Shown in pieces: positions 26,078 through 34,837 of a stretch of 64,000 bases of DNA. Position 1 is the first letter of the stretch. Every line of letters starts with the position of its first letter. A model generated the notes under the pieces. It worked only from the letters and a program-made list of their open reading frames with translations. It did no database searches and was not told the origin of the DNA. Position numbers and translations under genes: made by a program. This DNA comes from Alkalihalobacillus trypoxylicola (GTDB taxonomy: Bacteria > Bacillota > Bacilli > Bacillales > Bacillaceae_D), in contig NZ_LTAO01000039.1 of the NCBI RefSeq assembly GCF_001590785.1, positions 62,001-126,000 of the forward strand. The letters run 5' to 3'.

Positions 26078-27796
26078 CTATCCTAACACTACTTCTCTTT
26101 CTATCTTTTTCATCTCTTTAAAGTAGCTATCTCGATTCATGAGCTCATCATAAGTACCAACTTCTACCACTTTCCCATGATCCATCACTATAATCTGATC
26201 CATCTTCTCTAAGCCGTTCAAACGATGGCTTACTAAAATGAGAGTTGCGCTCTCTGCCTCTTTAAAGACATGTTGGAGCACTTGCTGCTCAGTTACTGCA
26301 TCTAATGATGAGGTTGGCTCATCCAGTAGCCATAGTTTCGATTTTCTTAGGAATAGACGAGCTAATGCTAACCGCTGCTTTTCACCGCCAGAGAGATTAC
26401 TTCCTTTTTCCTGAACAATATGATCTAAACTTAGATGAGCTAGCTGAGCGTGCTTTAATGCTTCATAAAGCTGTTTTTCATCTATTGATTCATTCTGTAC
26501 TAGTAAATTATCTCGGATTGTCCCATAAAAGAAATGGTTGGATTGTAGAGAGATGTTACTAGCTTGCCAAATATCTTCCTCTTTTAAGCTTTCTAATCGA
26601 TATCCATCCCATTTAATTTCTCCAATTCCGATTTCATATAATTTTAATATCAAATGTAAAATCGTCGTTTTACCAGAGCCACTAGCTCCTACTATAGCTG
26701 TTTTAGAACCTTTTGGCAGAGCAAAGCTCACTTCATTAAGAGACGGACGTAATGCTTGTTCGTATTGAAAAGTAACATCATGAAATGAAAGACTAGGAGC
26801 GTCCTTTACCTCTAGATCTGTCTTTAATTTCTTCTGCTGCTGTTTCTGCTCTCTCCAAATATTTTGCAATCGATTAAAGGCTTGCTCACTTTCATGAAGA
26901 TAATTTGGAAATAAAGAAAGTGGACCTGTTTGTTCAAATAAAGTTAATGAAATCATAAATAACAGAGCAATCAATACCCCTTCGATTTGTCCAGTACTCA
27001 TTTGATGAGCCGCAAAGCCTAATACCACCACGGAAACAAGTAGTGAGAGAAAGCTGACTATTGATTCATTCCAGACTAGGCTAAGGTTCGACTTTTCCTT
27101 TGCCTTCTCATATTTCTTCACCGATTTCTCAAGCTGTTTTTCTCGATTAGCCGCTTGCTGATGAATTTTAAGGTCACGATAGCCATATAAAAATTCTGTA
27201 AAATGAGAGGAAAGCTGACCCCGTTTTTGCCTAACCTGCTGATCGACCTTTCTTTGTATAATGGTAAATATAGATGGTACTACAACCGTTAAAAAAATCA
27301 TACCAACTACGATAATCAGAGCTGTTCCAACTGAAAATATTGTCGTAAATAAAATGGTTGCAATTGTTACACTTGCAATTACAACAGGTGGATAAAATAC
27401 TCTCAAAAAATAATTTTGCAAAGATTCTACATCTCCAACAATGCGAGACAATAAATCTCCACTTCTGTATTTTTGTAAAATCGTCGTCGCTAAAGGTTCG
27501 ATTTTTTCATAAATATAAATCCGCAAGTTACTGAGCATCGTAAATGTACCACGGTGTGAATAATACCTTTCACCATAGCGACTAATAGCCGAAGTAATAC
27601 CTAGAAGTTTCACGATAGCCACAATGACCATAAGTGTATAAAGTGGTGGTACAAGTGCGGCCTGTGATATGAGATAACCGCTAGCTGAAAATAATCCAAT
27701 GGCTGTAATACCAGCAATAAATCCGAATAATATCGATAAAAAGATATCTCTTTTTTCTATTAGCATGATTTTCATAACCGTTCTAAGAGCCTTCAT
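26078..27796 (-). CDS. cydC: CydC-type ABC exporter subunit for cytochrome bd assembly
   Basis: 572 residues: six-helix permease domain, then an ATPase with Walker A GASGSGKTT (~370), signature LSGGEKQR and Walker B LWLLDEPTSS. With CydD it forms the heterodimeric thiol/heme-associated exporter needed to assemble cytochrome bd. GGAGG lies eight bases before ATG 27794-27796; the GTG three codons earlier abuts the site. Its start overlaps the end of cydD by 14 bases, indicating translational coupling. In B. subtilis naming the two exporter genes follow cydAB directly; here they face it. Confidence 0.93.
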   Translation of the reverse strand: MKALRTVMKIMLIEKRDIFLSILFGFIAGITAIGLFSASGYLISQAALVPPLYTLMVIVAIVKLLGITSAISRYGERYYSHRGTFTMLSNLRIYIYEKIEPLATTILQKYRSGDLLSRIVGDVESLQNYFLRVFYPPVVIASVTIATILFTTIFSVGTALIIVVGMIFLTVVVPSIFTIIQRKVDQQVRQKRGQLSSHFTEFLYGYRDLKIHQQAANREKQLEKSVKKYEKAKEKSNLSLVWNESIVSFLSLLVSVVVLGFAAHQMSTGQIEGVLIALLFMISLTLFEQTGPLSLFPNYLHESEQAFNRLQNIWREQKQQQKKLKTDLEVKDAPSLSFHDVTFQYEQALRPSLNEVSFALPKGSKTAIVGASGSGKTTILHLILKLYEIGIGEIKWDGYRLESLKEEDIWQASNISLQSNHFFYGTIRDNLLVQNESIDEKQLYEALKHAQLAHLSLDHIVQEKGSNLSGGEKQRLALARLFLRKSKLWLLDEPTSSLDAVTEQQVLQHVFKEAESATLILVSHRLNGLEKMDQIIVMDHGKVVEVGTYDELMNRDSYFKEMKKIEREVVLG

Positions 27797-29516
27797 TTCC
27801 GCCACCTCCTTCCTGGATAGTCACCATTTTACGATATAGAGGTTCACTAGCTAATAATTCATTATGCGTACCTATAGCTTGTATTCCACCACGATTAAGT
27901 AAAATAATTTTATGAGCTGAGCGGATTGTATGAAGTCGATGAGCAACCGTAATGATAGTCGCTGATTTCGCTAGCTTTAGCATTGAATTTTGAAGAAGCT
28001 TCTCTGTTTTTACATCTAGACCTGTTGTAGGCTCATCAAATAAAACAAGCTGTGGTTGCTTCAAAAATGCTCTTGCCATAATGACCCTTTGCTTCTCTCC
28101 ACCTGATAGCCCACGACCTCCTTCTCCAATAGGTGTTTGTAAGCCCTGGGGTAAAGACTGTACCCACTCTAACAACCCCGCTTCTTTTATAGCCGTCCAC
28201 ATTTCTGTTTCTGAGGCTTTCTCCACATGACCTAAGGCAATATTTTCTAAAAGAGTCCCTGAGAATAAATAAGCATCTTGTGCAATATAACTAAGCTTCG
28301 AATACCATGATGCTTCTTTAACGTTTTTTTGCTTTATACTATCCATCTCATATTCGCCAGCTTGTATCGGAAAAATTCCCGCTATCACGTTCAACAAAGT
28401 GCTCTTTCCTGCCCCGGTAGGTCCAATAATAGCTACTCTCTCATACCGGTTAATAGTAAGGGATATCTCAACCGACTGAAACTGACCTTCTCCATAGCCA
28501 AACTGAATTTTAGAAAGGGTTAATGCCGGAGGAACATTATCGTTTAACTCCACTTCCCCCCATTTAGTTGGTTCATTTTCTTCAGCTAATAGCTCTTCGA
28601 TATTTTGAGCGGCTCCACTACTTTGCTTGCCAGTATGAAAGGCTGAGCCAAGCTCTTTTAATTTCGTGAAAAATTCAGGAGCTAAAATTAACATTAGAAA
28701 TCCGGTAAAAAAGTTTGTATCCTGGACAATAATCATTCTTAAAGCAATCTCTAAAGCAATTAGTCCAACACTCAGCATTGAGATGAACTCAAGAGCTAAC
28801 GAATTGGTAAAAGCGACCTTCAAGACTTCCATGGTAGCATCTCTAAAAGAAAGACTACTTTTTTCAATTTTTTGCTTCTGTTCTTTGGATTTCCCAAATA
28901 ATTTTAAAGTTGGTAAGCCTTGCAAAGTATCTAAAAAGGTACCCGAAAAAGCCGCCATTTGAGAAAGCTGTTCTTTAGACTTTTCCCCTGTCTTTATTCC
29001 AATAATCACCATAAAAATAGGAATAAAAGGAGCCGTTACTACTATAATGGCTGCTGTTGCCCAATGCTCGAATAGGATGACTACAAATATCATCAAAGGC
29101 ACAATAACCGACTGAATCGCCTGTGGGATGTATTGACTATAATAACCGTCCAGCTCATCGACTCCATCCATGAAATGGCTCGTTTTTTGCCCTGATTGAC
29201 CTTGTTTGGAGGCAAAAGCAGAGCGACTTGTAAAGAATCGTAGCAGCTTTAGACGTACATCCGTCTTTATTTTTCCTGCCATCGCAATCCCAATTTTCTT
29301 TATATAAGCACGGAATAACGTCCTTGTTAGCAAAGCTAATACTAAAAGGGCAAATATATGTAACAAATTTGAATAATGGACTTGTTGTAAAAAGACAGCA
29401 TCAATAATGGTAACAATCAAATAGGCTTGAGCCACAATCGACAATCCTAATACAAAGGAGAAAATGACCATAAATATTAAATAGCTTTTATAAGGTTTCA
29501 TCCATTCCTTTAACAT
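27783..29516 (-). CDS. cydD: CydD-type ABC exporter subunit for cytochrome bd assembly
   Basis: 577 residues: N-terminal six-helix exporter domain and a C-terminal ATPase with Walker A GPTGAGKST, signature GLSGGEKQRV and Walker B LVLFDEPTTGLD. QKTSHFMDGVDELDGYYSQYIPQ is typical of CydD. It is the first gene of the cydD-cydC pair, with its own upstream region carrying an inverted repeat at 29593-29611. AGGAGGTGG precedes the ATG. Confidence 0.94.
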   Translation of the reverse strand: MLKEWMKPYKSYLIFMVIFSFVLGLSIVAQAYLIVTIIDAVFLQQVHYSNLLHIFALLVLALLTRTLFRAYIKKIGIAMAGKIKTDVRLKLLRFFTSRSAFASKQGQSGQKTSHFMDGVDELDGYYSQYIPQAIQSVIVPLMIFVVILFEHWATAAIIVVTAPFIPIFMVIIGIKTGEKSKEQLSQMAAFSGTFLDTLQGLPTLKLFGKSKEQKQKIEKSSLSFRDATMEVLKVAFTNSLALEFISMLSVGLIALEIALRMIIVQDTNFFTGFLMLILAPEFFTKLKELGSAFHTGKQSSGAAQNIEELLAEENEPTKWGEVELNDNVPPALTLSKIQFGYGEGQFQSVEISLTINRYERVAIIGPTGAGKSTLLNVIAGIFPIQAGEYEMDSIKQKNVKEASWYSKLSYIAQDAYLFSGTLLENIALGHVEKASETEMWTAIKEAGLLEWVQSLPQGLQTPIGEGGRGLSGGEKQRVIMARAFLKQPQLVLFDEPTTGLDVKTEKLLQNSMLKLAKSATIITVAHRLHTIRSAHKIILLNRGGIQAIGTHNELLASEPLYRKMVTIQEGGGGNEGS

Positions 29517-29592
29517 GCGTCTCCACCTCCTGTTCTCTTATTGTAAGCTTCATAAAAGAATATTACTAATCAGAAGGAAGCCAAAACCAACA

Positions 29593-29611
29593 TGTTAATA
29601 TTTTTGTAACA
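29593..29611. promoter_or_regulatory. Inverted repeat in the cydD upstream region
   Basis: TGTTA-N9-TAACA about 80 bases before cydD. The arms resemble the weak arms of Rex or ArcA-like operators, but the spacing is longer than the Rex consensus, so the binding protein is not assigned. Confidence 0.3.
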
Positions 29612-29879
29612 AATTACTCCTATCCTAAGATTAAGATATACTCATTTACCCCAAAACGAGAGCACCTTGAAATTCTAGCGTCCATCATTTAAAAAGCTTC
29701 CCAAAGACAGTATTTGATTTTTAATAACCCTATGATTCCCCAATTCTTAATGATTTAACGTTGTAAGGCTCTTTTTATAGAGCAATTTATAGAGAGATAG
29801 ATACTTTTAAATTTAATCTAAAAAAGACTTACTGTTATTCAGTAAGCTTCATAATTTAGTCTTTTACGATGTATTAATG

Positions 29880-30062
29880 ATGAATAGAGCTACCTCTTTT
29901 GACGGTTTCAATGCTGAGGCTGTCATTTTGTGCTAAATGACAGCTTCCTTTTGACCGTTTTTCAGGTGCGGCTCCCTTTTTGGGTGAATAGAGCCCTTCC
30001 TTTTCACCGTTTTGCTTATTCAACGCGCTTTTCCGTCCAATAGAGCTATCCTTTTTTCTGTC
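29880..30062. repeat. Array of four 52-bp repeat units with hairpin (family 2)
   Basis: TTTTGAC-like steps fall at 29901, 29953 and 30005, and TAGAGC at 29989 and 30041, all in 52-base register. The second unit carries GCTGTCATTT ... AAATGACAGC (29919-29944), the same hairpin as the 7.6 kb array. Hairpins of the form CTTACT...AGTAAG lie on both sides (29828-29847; ~30172-30195). An 80-residue minus-strand frame across it is an artefact. The array fills most of the 716-base gap between cydD and the ykuD-like gene; the rest shows nothing. Confidence 0.85.
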
Positions 30063-30232
30063 TGTGCTCACATTCATCAGATGGGTTCGCAGCACTGTCT
30101 TTTTTATTAATCTCACTCAAAACAAATAAGCCTGCCGACCTTCTCACTACTGCGAGACTTTATCTACAGGCTGAAGGCTTACTATTTTTCCGTAAGCTTC
30201 TAGCTATTAACACAATCACTCTTAGTCATTCA

Positions 30233-30730
30233 TTATGGTTCAATGACTACTCTTGTTCCAATAGGCACTATTGATGCTAGCTCCACTACATCTTCATTAA
30301 ACATTCTGACACAGCCCTTTGAAGCATATGTTCCGATAGAGGAGGGATTATTGGTTCCATGAATTCCGTAATGATTCCTTGAAATAGACATCCACATTGC
30401 ACCGAAGGGACCACCTGGATTTGGTGCTTTATTAATAATCACAAACTCACCTAGTGGAGTTTCTGTTAACATTCTTCCAACTGCAATAGGATAGGTTTTA
30501 ACAATAGCTTGGTCTCTATATAAGGTTAAAACTCGATCAGATAGCTTAATATAAATCTCATATGGAATTTGGCTTGGATCAGGAATCCCCGGAATATAAA
30601 TACGTTGACCTACCATTATAAAGTTAGGATTAGCCAATTGGTTCGCCTGTATAATAGAACTTAAGGGTACTCTATAATCGAGAGAAATTGAACCCAACGT
30701 TTCACCCGCCATTACGGTATGGTAATACAT
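30233..30730 (-). CDS. L,D-transpeptidase with N-terminal LysM domain, YkuD-like
   Basis: 165 residues: LysM (~3-46, [13 protein letters not shown] ... VGQRIYIP) followed by a YkuD catalytic domain with HGTN and the SKGCVRM cysteine motif. It forms 3-3 peptidoglycan cross-links or acts in spore wall maturation, like B. subtilis YkuD (164 aa, no signal peptide). AGAGGTGATAGG fixes the ATG at 30728-30730. Single gene. Sporulation-time expression is inferred from the orthologue only. Confidence 0.93.
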   Translation of the reverse strand: MYYHTVMAGETLGSISLDYRVPLSSIIQANQLANPNFIMVGQRIYIPGIPDPSQIPYEIYIKLSDRVLTLYRDQAIVKTYPIAVGRMLTETPLGEFVIINKAPNPGGPFGAMWMSISRNHYGIHGTNNPSSIGTYASKGCVRMFNEDVVELASIVPIGTRVVIEP

Positions 30731-30893
30731 CCTATCACCTCTCACTTTTTACTCATTCATCATTGTATGATGTTCGCCTAAAAAATGTGATAGGAGTTAG
30801 GTTAGTAGAAGCGATTTAGCCTCCCAGTTATATGATTAAAGGCTTAGCTTAATCCCAAAAAAGGCCATCTCTGAGCTAAATCTCATTTATCCT

Positions 30894-31244
30894 TTATGTA
30901 CGCAGAATTTTCTCCATTTTTTTCCCTCTTGCCAATTCATCAATTAGCTTATCTAAATAACGAATTTCCTGCATAATTGTTTCTTTAATATCCTCTACTC
31001 GAACTCCGCAAACCACTCCTTTTATCAGCTCTCTTGCAGGATTTAATTGCGGTGCTTCACTGAAAAAATGTTCAAAATCGGTACCTTTTTCTATTTGTTC
31101 CTCAAGTCCTTCCTGATTGTACCCTGTTAACCACGTAATAATATGGTCGAATTCAGCTTTCGTTCTTCCCTTTTTCTCTGCCTTTGCTACATAATGTGGA
31201 TAGACACTTGCAAAGCTCGTCGTATAAATTCTATGCTTAGTCAT
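30894..31244 (-). CDS. DUF2200 family protein
   Basis: 116 residues. The whole length matches the DUF2200 pattern: [35 protein letters not shown], FFxxAPxLNPAR, [11 protein letters not shown], and [25 protein letters not shown]. The fold relates to DNA-binding-like families but no function is known. GGAGG lies eight bases before the second ATG, which I take as start. Single gene. Confidence 0.85.
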   Translation of the reverse strand: MTKHRIYTTSFASVYPHYVAKAEKKGRTKAEFDHIITWLTGYNQEGLEEQIEKGTDFEHFFSEAPQLNPARELIKGVVCGVRVEDIKETIMQEIRYLDKLIDELARGKKMEKILRT

Positions 31245-31352
31245 CACGAATTCCTCCGTTTTTTATTTTCTACATATTGCTAATCCTACTTTTCGTTATT
31301 TATTATGAACCAAAATGCCTGCATCATGAATAGCTTAACGGTACAATAAAAA

Positions 31353-32150
31353 TTAAGAGCACCAGTGCTGCGGTCTGTCTAAATACTCTGGTAGGATAGT
31401 ATGCTGATTTCCTTGTGCTGAATTTATTTGTGATTGTGTTAAGAAAAGAGCACCCGATAAATTAGCTCCACTCAAGTTAGTATCTCTTAAATCGGCTCCA
31501 ATAAAGTCAGCATAGCTCATTTGTGCACCACTAAAATTAGCCGCTATGAGTAGTTTCCCTCTAAAGTCATAGCCTTCAAAATTCTTTTTGTTAAAGCTTT
31601 TACCAAAAAATGAAGATATTTTTATACTTTTTGTTTTGTGATTCTCTCGATATAAAAGACTGGTTTCCATTAATAACGGATTAATTTTTTCACGATGCTT
31701 ACTAACATTCAACTCCATAATATCTTTAGGATCATGATTGACTAATGTAGCCGTTTCCTTCAATACCTTTTGAAGCTTATCATGTATTTCATAATTTTCA
31801 TTAAGAGTCAGAGCTTGTTCTAGGTACATAAGCATTTCATGCATTTGCTGCACCTTTGTAAAAACAGTAAACATCTCATCCTTTATATCGGTGTCTCTTC
31901 TCCAATCTAACCCTTTATAAAGGTTTTGGGTAACGTGCTGTCCTGCTCCAAAACACTCATACGAGACACAGCCTCGAAACCCCTTTTTTCTTAATTGATT
32001 ATGAATACCACAACGATTATTCTCCTGTAAATGAGTACACTGCTGTCCTTCCTTTTTATCTAACGGAAAATCTGTTGACTTTGAATAAGGTAATGCTACA
32101 CAGCATAATCCTATACATTGAAGACAATCAGATTTTAACGAATCTTTCAT
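31353..32150 (-). CDS. Cys-cluster plus pentapeptide-repeat protein
   Basis: 265 residues. The N-terminus has a zinc/Fe-S type cluster CLQCIGLCCVALPYS, further Cys at QQCTHL, RCGIH and GCVSYECFG, like YkgJ-type proteins. A helical middle (~85-170) follows, then roughly ten pentapeptide repeats of the A(D/N)LxG type (~190-240: FEGYDFRGKLLIAANFSGAQ and on). Pentapeptide proteins can mimic DNA; here the combination with a Cys cluster suggests another role. Last gene of the SAP - AAC(6')-like - HAD - pentapeptide run, 20 bases after HAD. Confidence 0.8.
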   Translation of the reverse strand: MKDSLKSDCLQCIGLCCVALPYSKSTDFPLDKKEGQQCTHLQENNRCGIHNQLRKKGFRGCVSYECFGAGQHVTQNLYKGLDWRRDTDIKDEMFTVFTKVQQMHEMLMYLEQALTLNENYEIHDKLQKVLKETATLVNHDPKDIMELNVSKHREKINPLLMETSLLYRENHKTKSIKISSFFGKSFNKKNFEGYDFRGKLLIAANFSGAQMSYADFIGADLRDTNLSGANLSGALFLTQSQINSAQGNQHTILPEYLDRPQHWCS

Positions 32151-32170
32151 TTATACCACTTCCAAATAGA

Positions 32171-32704
32171 TTATTTCTGAGATAGTAACCAATTGACTGC
32201 CTCATTGAAATCGTTTGCTACTAAATCTGGATGCACTTGATTCCAACGGCCAAAAAATTGCTTCTGATGATATTTCTTATAAGCTTCCTCACCATTACCT
32301 GTTTTCACTAAAATTTTAAAACAGCCAACCTCATCTGCAGCGATTAAATCAGTCCACCTATCTCCAATGACTACACAATTCTTTAAATCAAGCTGATACT
32401 CTTTTGCCGCCATTTTTAACATGGATGGTTTTCTGCATAGGCAATTTTCAAAATGCTGGTGAGGACATAGATAGATGTTGTCAAAGCCAAAGCCCGTTAG
32501 CTCCTCTTCAAAGCTTTTTAAACGAACTTCCCCTTTTGAAATTCCAGGCTGATTCGTAAAAGCGAAGAGGAGTACACCCGACTTTTTTAATGTAGCAATA
32601 GAGTTTAATACATAAGGGAACAATTTGAAATCTCTTGGATAAGTAACCTGTTCATTTCCACCGATCGTACCATCTCTATCAATAAAAATAGCTTCAATCT
32701 GCAC
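32171..32704 (-). CDS. HAD-IIIA phosphatase, GmhB/HisB-N-like
   Basis: 177 residues. Motif I is FIDRDGTIGG, motif II FAFTNQPGIS, a zinc site CPHQHFENCLCRKP, and motif IV GDRWTDLIAADEVGC: the pattern of D-glycero-manno-heptose 1,7-bisphosphate phosphatase and histidinol phosphatase. A Gram-positive with no heptose genes in view probably uses it on another sugar phosphate. AAGGAG nine bases upstream picks the GTG at 32702-32704 (MQIEAIF), not the open frame to 32743. It follows the AAC(6')-like gene by 39 bases. Confidence 0.85.
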   Translation of the reverse strand: MQIEAIFIDRDGTIGGNEQVTYPRDFKLFPYVLNSIATLKKSGVLLFAFTNQPGISKGEVRLKSFEEELTGFGFDNIYLCPHQHFENCLCRKPSMLKMAAKEYQLDLKNCVVIGDRWTDLIAADEVGCFKILVKTGNGEEAYKKYHQKQFFGRWNQVHPDLVANDFNEAVNWLLSQK

Positions 32705-32743
32705 ATTGATCAACTCCTTATCCTCTTTACTGCGAAAAGTCAC

Positions 32744-33178
32744 CTATAGCCTTTTCTTAAAACAGATGACTCGATTTACTTCTTCAAATCCTAATTTAAG
32801 ATGCATCGCCAGGCTCTGCTTATTGTGTAATTCGCAATCACTCGCAAACTCCACACAGCCTTTCTGCTTCGCCCACTCCTCACAAGCATGTACTAAATTC
32901 TTTGCCACTTTCTGTTTCCGAAATGCCTCTTTTACGAATAAACCTTCTAAATATCCTACAGGGGTTGTATCTGTTCCTTCCACATAATCAAATCGTAACT
33001 GGCATTGTGCAAATCCAATCACTTCTACCCCTTGATAAGCTAACAAAATGATGGCGTCAGACTGAGAGATGAGCTCCTCCATTTCTTTTATAAAGTCACC
33101 TAAAGATTGACCTGGCCAAAGTGATTGAGCAAGACGAGCCGCTTCCTTCGCTTCTGACATCGTTGCTTCTTTTATCAT
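32744..33178 (-). CDS. Aminoglycoside 6'-N-acetyltransferase-like GNAT protein
   Basis: 144 residues, the length of the AAC(6')-Ih/Ij-like group. Typical stretches: SLWPGQS near residue 25, RFDYVEGTDTTPVGYLEGLFV, RKQKVAKNLVHACEEWAKQKGC, EFASDCELHNKQSLAMHLKLGFEEVNRVICF. Such enzymes acetylate aminoglycosides at the 6' amine using acetyl-CoA. Whether this one confers resistance is unknown; many chromosomal relatives are silent. GGAGG precedes the ATG at 33176-33178. Co-oriented with SAP (35-base gap) and HAD genes. Confidence 0.82.
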   Translation of the reverse strand: MIKEATMSEAKEAARLAQSLWPGQSLGDFIKEMEELISQSDAIILLAYQGVEVIGFAQCQLRFDYVEGTDTTPVGYLEGLFVKEAFRKQKVAKNLVHACEEWAKQKGCVEFASDCELHNKQSLAMHLKLGFEEVNRVICFKKRL

Positions 33179-33213
33179 AAGGGATCCTCCACTTTTCATC
33201 TCATATTAAAGAT

Positions 33214-33783
33214 TCATATCTCTTTCCTACTAATATATTTATTACTACCTGGTCGAACTTTTACTTCCTTCCATGCTTTTATAGCATCCTCTCTTTTAAG
33301 AGATTGATTGTAAGGATCGTCAAAAAAATCTCGAATAAACTGATTATATTCAAACTGTGAACCGATTTCTGTTTTATAATTCGGTTCTTTTTTTCGAGCT
33401 TCTTCTTCATGCCAAGCAACTATTACATCTTGATAGGTTTTTTGTGGATGATTTTTAAAGAATTTCTGGATAAACGTTGAAAAATGAAAATTAGGAATAT
33501 GCACTTTAAAAAACGCTCTTACTGTTTGGCTACATCGGTGATTATCACCTATGACGGTTTCAAGACTTAATTGCTCAGTCGTAGTCTTTTTGCTAACCAT
33601 TCTTTTCTGTGGCTTTTGAATTTCTCCTGTGGTTAGATACCATTCTATTCGATTGGTTAATTCCTCCTTTGAGCCCGAAGCACTTGCACCAATACTTCTA
33701 CAAAATTCTTGCAACTCCTTTTTTAGCCAATAGTATTGTTTAAACGGTTCTAACTCTATATTCCGATTCAAATTAGGTCTCAA
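33214..33783 (-). CDS. SAP-domain / DUF6434 protein
   Basis: 189 residues. An N-terminal SAP-like helix-turn-helix (KKELQEFCRSIGASASGSKEELTNRIEWYL, ~20-55) is followed by a region I recognise as DUF6434 (TVIGDNHRCSQTVRAFFK) and a basic C-terminus. SAP domains bind DNA or RNA. No catalytic motif is visible. It heads a run of four co-directional genes. Confidence 0.75.
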   Translation of the reverse strand: MRPNLNRNIELEPFKQYYWLKKELQEFCRSIGASASGSKEELTNRIEWYLTTGEIQKPQKRMVSKKTTTEQLSLETVIGDNHRCSQTVRAFFKVHIPNFHFSTFIQKFFKNHPQKTYQDVIVAWHEEEARKKEPNYKTEIGSQFEYNQFIRDFFDDPYNQSLKREDAIKAWKEVKVRPGSNKYISRKEI

Positions 33784-33964
33784 AAGAAAACACCTCTACC
33801 TTTTTTTACCTAATTATAGAACGTATATTCGCTTTTGTATATGGGAATTTGAATATTAGTCATTCTTCGAGAAGCTTTCGTTATGAGACTTAATAAATAA
33901 GAAGCTTACAAGAGATGACTTTCTAGATGATGCCGGCTGGGTTATAGAAAAAATGTAAGTCAAT

Positions 33965-34414
33965 TTAATTAGGTAGATTTTTCACTAATAACACAGAATC
34001 TGTTAAAGTCCTAAATCCATTTTTTTGATAAAATAAATAAGCTGGAACAGTCTTTTCGGTTGTTAATAAAATATGTTGGATCTCTTCTTCTTTTAGCACA
34101 TCTTCCATTAAAGAAAGAAAAATAGAACCGATACCTTGTTTTTGATGCTTTCTTGAAATAAAGAATTCCTTAATAAAATATTCTTTACCTTCCCACCAGT
34201 TAAAAGTAAGCCCTAGTGAACAGCCGATTAGTTCGTCATCTTCACCGTACAACGCTAAAGATAAAGAGTTTTTATTCGTAGATATGTCTTTCATATACCT
34301 ATCTACCTTTTGATCATTTTCCCATTTATCAAACCAAGGCTCATTCGAGAAAACATCGATAAATTGTTTCTTCATTTCTTCATAATCTTTATTTAATAAT
34401 TTCCTTACTTTCAT
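33965..34414 (-). CDS. GNAT family N-acetyltransferase
   Basis: 149 residues. Acetyl-CoA loop in SRKHQKQGIGSIFLSLM (~95-105) and a C-terminal PAYLFYQKNGF motif. AAGGAGATT precedes the ATG. The substrate cannot be predicted. Single gene. Confidence 0.83.
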   Translation of the reverse strand: MKVRKLLNKDYEEMKKQFIDVFSNEPWFDKWENDQKVDRYMKDISTNKNSLSLALYGEDDELIGCSLGLTFNWWEGKEYFIKEFFISRKHQKQGIGSIFLSLMEDVLKEEEIQHILLTTEKTVPAYLFYQKNGFRTLTDSVLLVKNLPN

Positions 34415-34574
34415 TTAGAAAATCTCCTTATTTATTATTAAGTGAAGAAGAAGCATTAATTGAATGAACTATAGTACTTACAGCAATGTTAGTAGCCATT
34501 TCACTTGTTGTTCTTTCAACAATTAATATATGTAATAGACAACAAATCTTAATAAATAATAATACTTTTATTTC

Positions 34575-34802
34575 TTACGTTTTTTTAATTCTATAATTAA
34601 CGATTTGTTCTGATATAAAGAAAATGGCTAATCCAACCAGTAAAATAGTTAGTGAACTATTGATTAAAGGTTTTTTTTGTATAATCTCAAAAAGTCCATT
34701 TATCAATAAAGTGATTGCCCAGAAAATGAATGTACTTTGAAAAGCTATATTAACACTAGATTTATTTACTTTATTACTGTTTTTAAAAAATAGTTTAAGC
34801 AT
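34575..34802 (-). CDS. Hypothetical two-helix membrane protein (75 aa)
   Basis: MLKLFFKNSNKVNKSSVNIA then two hydrophobic helices separated by a short polar turn, and a basic tail NYRIKKT. AGGGAGGATTTCAT precedes the ATG. No family recognised; the adjacent 3' DNA is AT-rich. It lies beside a MITE-like trimer. Confidence 0.55.
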   Translation of the reverse strand: MLKLFFKNSNKVNKSSVNIAFQSTFIFWAITLLINGLFEIIQKKPLINSSLTILLVGLAIFFISEQIVNYRIKKT

Positions 34803-34837
34803 ATGAAATCCTCCCTATAACTATTGAATATAGCAAC

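Noticed and set aside
29593-29611. Rex operator before cydD.
   Set aside because: The arms TGTTA/TAACA are 9 bases apart, longer than the Rex consensus, so I list it only as an unassigned palindrome.
29874-30116. An 80-residue minus-strand frame.
   Set aside because: It lies across another 52-bp repeat array and has no ribosome binding site.
31353-33783. Defence island (SAP, HAD, acetyltransferase, pentapeptide protein).
   Set aside because: The genes are co-directional, but no nuclease, helicase or other recognised defence component is present; the grouping alone does not support such a claim.
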